DNA of 64,000 nucleotides from Olleya sp. Hel_I_94 (GTDB lineage: Bacteria; Bacteroidota; Bacteroidia; Flavobacteriales; Flavobacteriaceae). A model generated the notes under the pieces. That model had not been told where the DNA came from. It saw nothing but the letters and a program-made list of their open reading frames with translations, and did no database searches. A program made the translations under genes and the position numbers. Below are positions 62,987 through 64,000 of this stretch, in pieces; position 1 is the stretch's first letter, and the number at the start of each line of letters is the position of its first letter. The stretch is from the NCBI RefSeq assembly GCF_007827365.1, contig NZ_VISI01000001.1, positions 498,501-562,500 on the forward strand, in the 5' to 3' direction.

Positions 62987-64000
62987 TTAGTTATTAGTTT
63001 GCTTAACAACCAAGGTGTCTAGTTTCAGCTTTAGCTTTAACCAACGATATAACTTATCTTTCTCTTTAGACAATTGATTAGCGTCTACTATAGTATCATT
63101 CCATTTAACAGTAAAAACAGCTAGCGTGTCAATGCTTTTAAAATTAGAGTTTACAACACTAGCATAAGATAAGGATTCAATATTTTCATAATTAATATTA
63201 ACCTCTTTAGATAATTCTTCAAAAGGAATATAACCACGCTCTAGCTTAGATAACTCTTTTACTTTTTCTTCTAAAAATGTGATTTTTTGTTGCTGAGTCA
63301 TTAAGTCTAAAGAGTCTCTTGTACGTAACTCTTCCATATATTCTAGATTATTGATCTCTCTGTTTTTAGTTTGATTAATTAATAATTTAGAATTTTTTAA
63401 GTACGTGTACTCTTGTAATCTATTTTCTAAAAAATGCTTCATGTCATCTGAAATTACATCTGTTCCAAATGTTGTTAACTCAATGTTAGAGTCACCATTT
63501 GGCGTGTAATTAGGCGTCGCATATTTTTGGATATAACTTGCATTAGGTAAAGACTTAAGCTCATTAGTAATAAAGTCTTTAGCATCTACTTTAAATTGAC
63601 TCTCTCTTAATACGCTTAAAAAAGTAAACATAGCAGGAATCATTACAATAATAGCAACTAAAGAGGCAATTCTTGCAGTACGTTTACGCTTAGCAGAATT
63701 AGCATATTTAAGCATTGGAAAACGTAAAATTTTAAGTACTAAAAAAGTTGCTAAAGCAATAAATATTGTATTAATGGTAAACAAATACATGGCTTGACCA
63801 AAGTAAGTCCAATTACCTTTGGCTAATCCATAACCTGCGGTACATAAAGGAGGCATTAAAGCAGTCGCGATAGCTACACCAAAAATTACAGAAGCAATAG
63901 TCCCACGTTTAGTACGTGCAATAATTAAAGCTAAACCTCCAAAAAAGGCTATTAAAACATCACGTATATCTGGTTGTACACGACCTAGTAACTCTGAAGT
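62987..64000 (-). CDS. DUF389 membrane protein (5' end outside window)
   Basis: The frame is open through the right edge, giving 337 residues before the stop. The N-terminal part seen here (residues DVLIAFFGGLALIIARTKRG and IFGVAIATALMPPLCTAGYG) is the hydrophobic DUF389 core with several membrane helices. An internal helix (RIASLVAIIVMIPAMFTFLS) follows. The C-terminal part is a soluble region with a likely coiled coil (near QKITFLEEKVKELSKLERGY). The family function is unknown. Confidence 0.85.
   Translation of the reverse strand, partial: TSELLGRVQPDIRDVLIAFFGGLALIIARTKRGTIASVIFGVAIATALMPPLCTAGYGLAKGNWTYFGQAMYLFTINTIFIALATFLVLKILRFPMLKYANSAKRKRTARIASLVAIIVMIPAMFTFLSVLRESQFKVDAKDFITNELKSLPNASYIQKYATPNYTPNGDSNIELTTFGTDVISDDMKHFLENRLQEYTYLKNSKLLINQTKNREINNLEYMEELRTRDSLDLMTQQQKITFLEEKVKELSKLERGYIPFEELSKEVNINYENIESLSYASVVNSNFKSIDTLAVFTVKWNDTIVDANQLSKEKDKLYRWLKLKLKLDTLVVKQTNN

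Overview
The window is low-GC (visibly AT-rich) DNA from a member of the Bacteroidota, most likely the family Flavobacteriaceae. The evidence is a SusC/SusD-type outer-membrane uptake locus, a type IX secretion (Por) C-terminal sorting domain, promoters of the Bacteroidota form TAnnTTTG with a TTG/TTTG box about 19 nt upstream, a fused str-S10-spc-alpha ribosomal operon without tuf, and a gene for the small ribosomal protein bTHX. No rRNA, tRNA, CRISPR array, insertion sequence, integrase or prophage gene was recognised. No gap between genes exceeds 300 bases. Both edges cut genes: a secreted paralogue on the left and a DUF389 membrane protein on the right.

Layout. 1-1401: two tandem paralogous secreted proteins of unknown function on the minus strand, separated by a (CA)10 tract. 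1492-18665: 31 translation, secretion and transcription genes, all on the minus strand, reading from rpsL (promoter at 18710-18740) to rplQ (terminator at 1424-1458). Two internal hairpin terminators, rpsJ/rplC and rpsK/rpsD, suggest segment-wise control. 18846-27169, plus strand: an Omp85-like outer-membrane protein, then a SusC-SusD uptake locus with two further lipoproteins. The susD-like gene is split by a one-base frameshift. 27244-36821: housekeeping and miscellaneous genes (rlmB, rhomboid protease, rarA, radC with a deacetylase and a nucleotidase, a PaiB-like protein, DUF1304, a glycosylase-like protein, bTHX, yaaA). 37034-42563: rluD with a PASTA protein, then ddl, a zinc-ribbon protein and coaD, then a SulP transporter. 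42660-49460, plus strand: an M14 peptidase, a GNAT-nitrilase fusion, and a tight three-gene operon of a RimK-like ATP-grasp ligase, a GCS2-type ligase and an N-formylglutamate-amidohydrolase-like enzyme. 49516-51687: a four-repeat protein exported by the type IX system. 51856-59631: Nudix, pyrE, SRPBCC, birA, then rsfS-ftsH and a LUD-cdsA-psd-ACBP-SdpI cluster (membrane lipid and protein quality control). 59628-64000: a PafA-like phosphatase, an MlaE/MlaF lipid ABC transporter pair and the truncated DUF389 protein.

How the genes work together. Most of the window is core growth machinery. The most system-like accessory piece is the ligase/amidohydrolase operon at 46104-49460, with the GNAT-nitrilase gene just upstream: two ATP-dependent amide-bond-forming enzymes of different folds beside two possible amide-hydrolysing enzymes. 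This looks like a small pathway that makes or edits a peptide-like metabolite or protein tag; its substrate cannot be read from sequence. Non-coding highlights are the terminators dividing the ribosomal cluster, the (CA)10 tract just upstream of a secreted-protein gene, two copies of an intergenic hairpin element, and several promoters so close to the start codon that their transcripts should have very short or no leaders.
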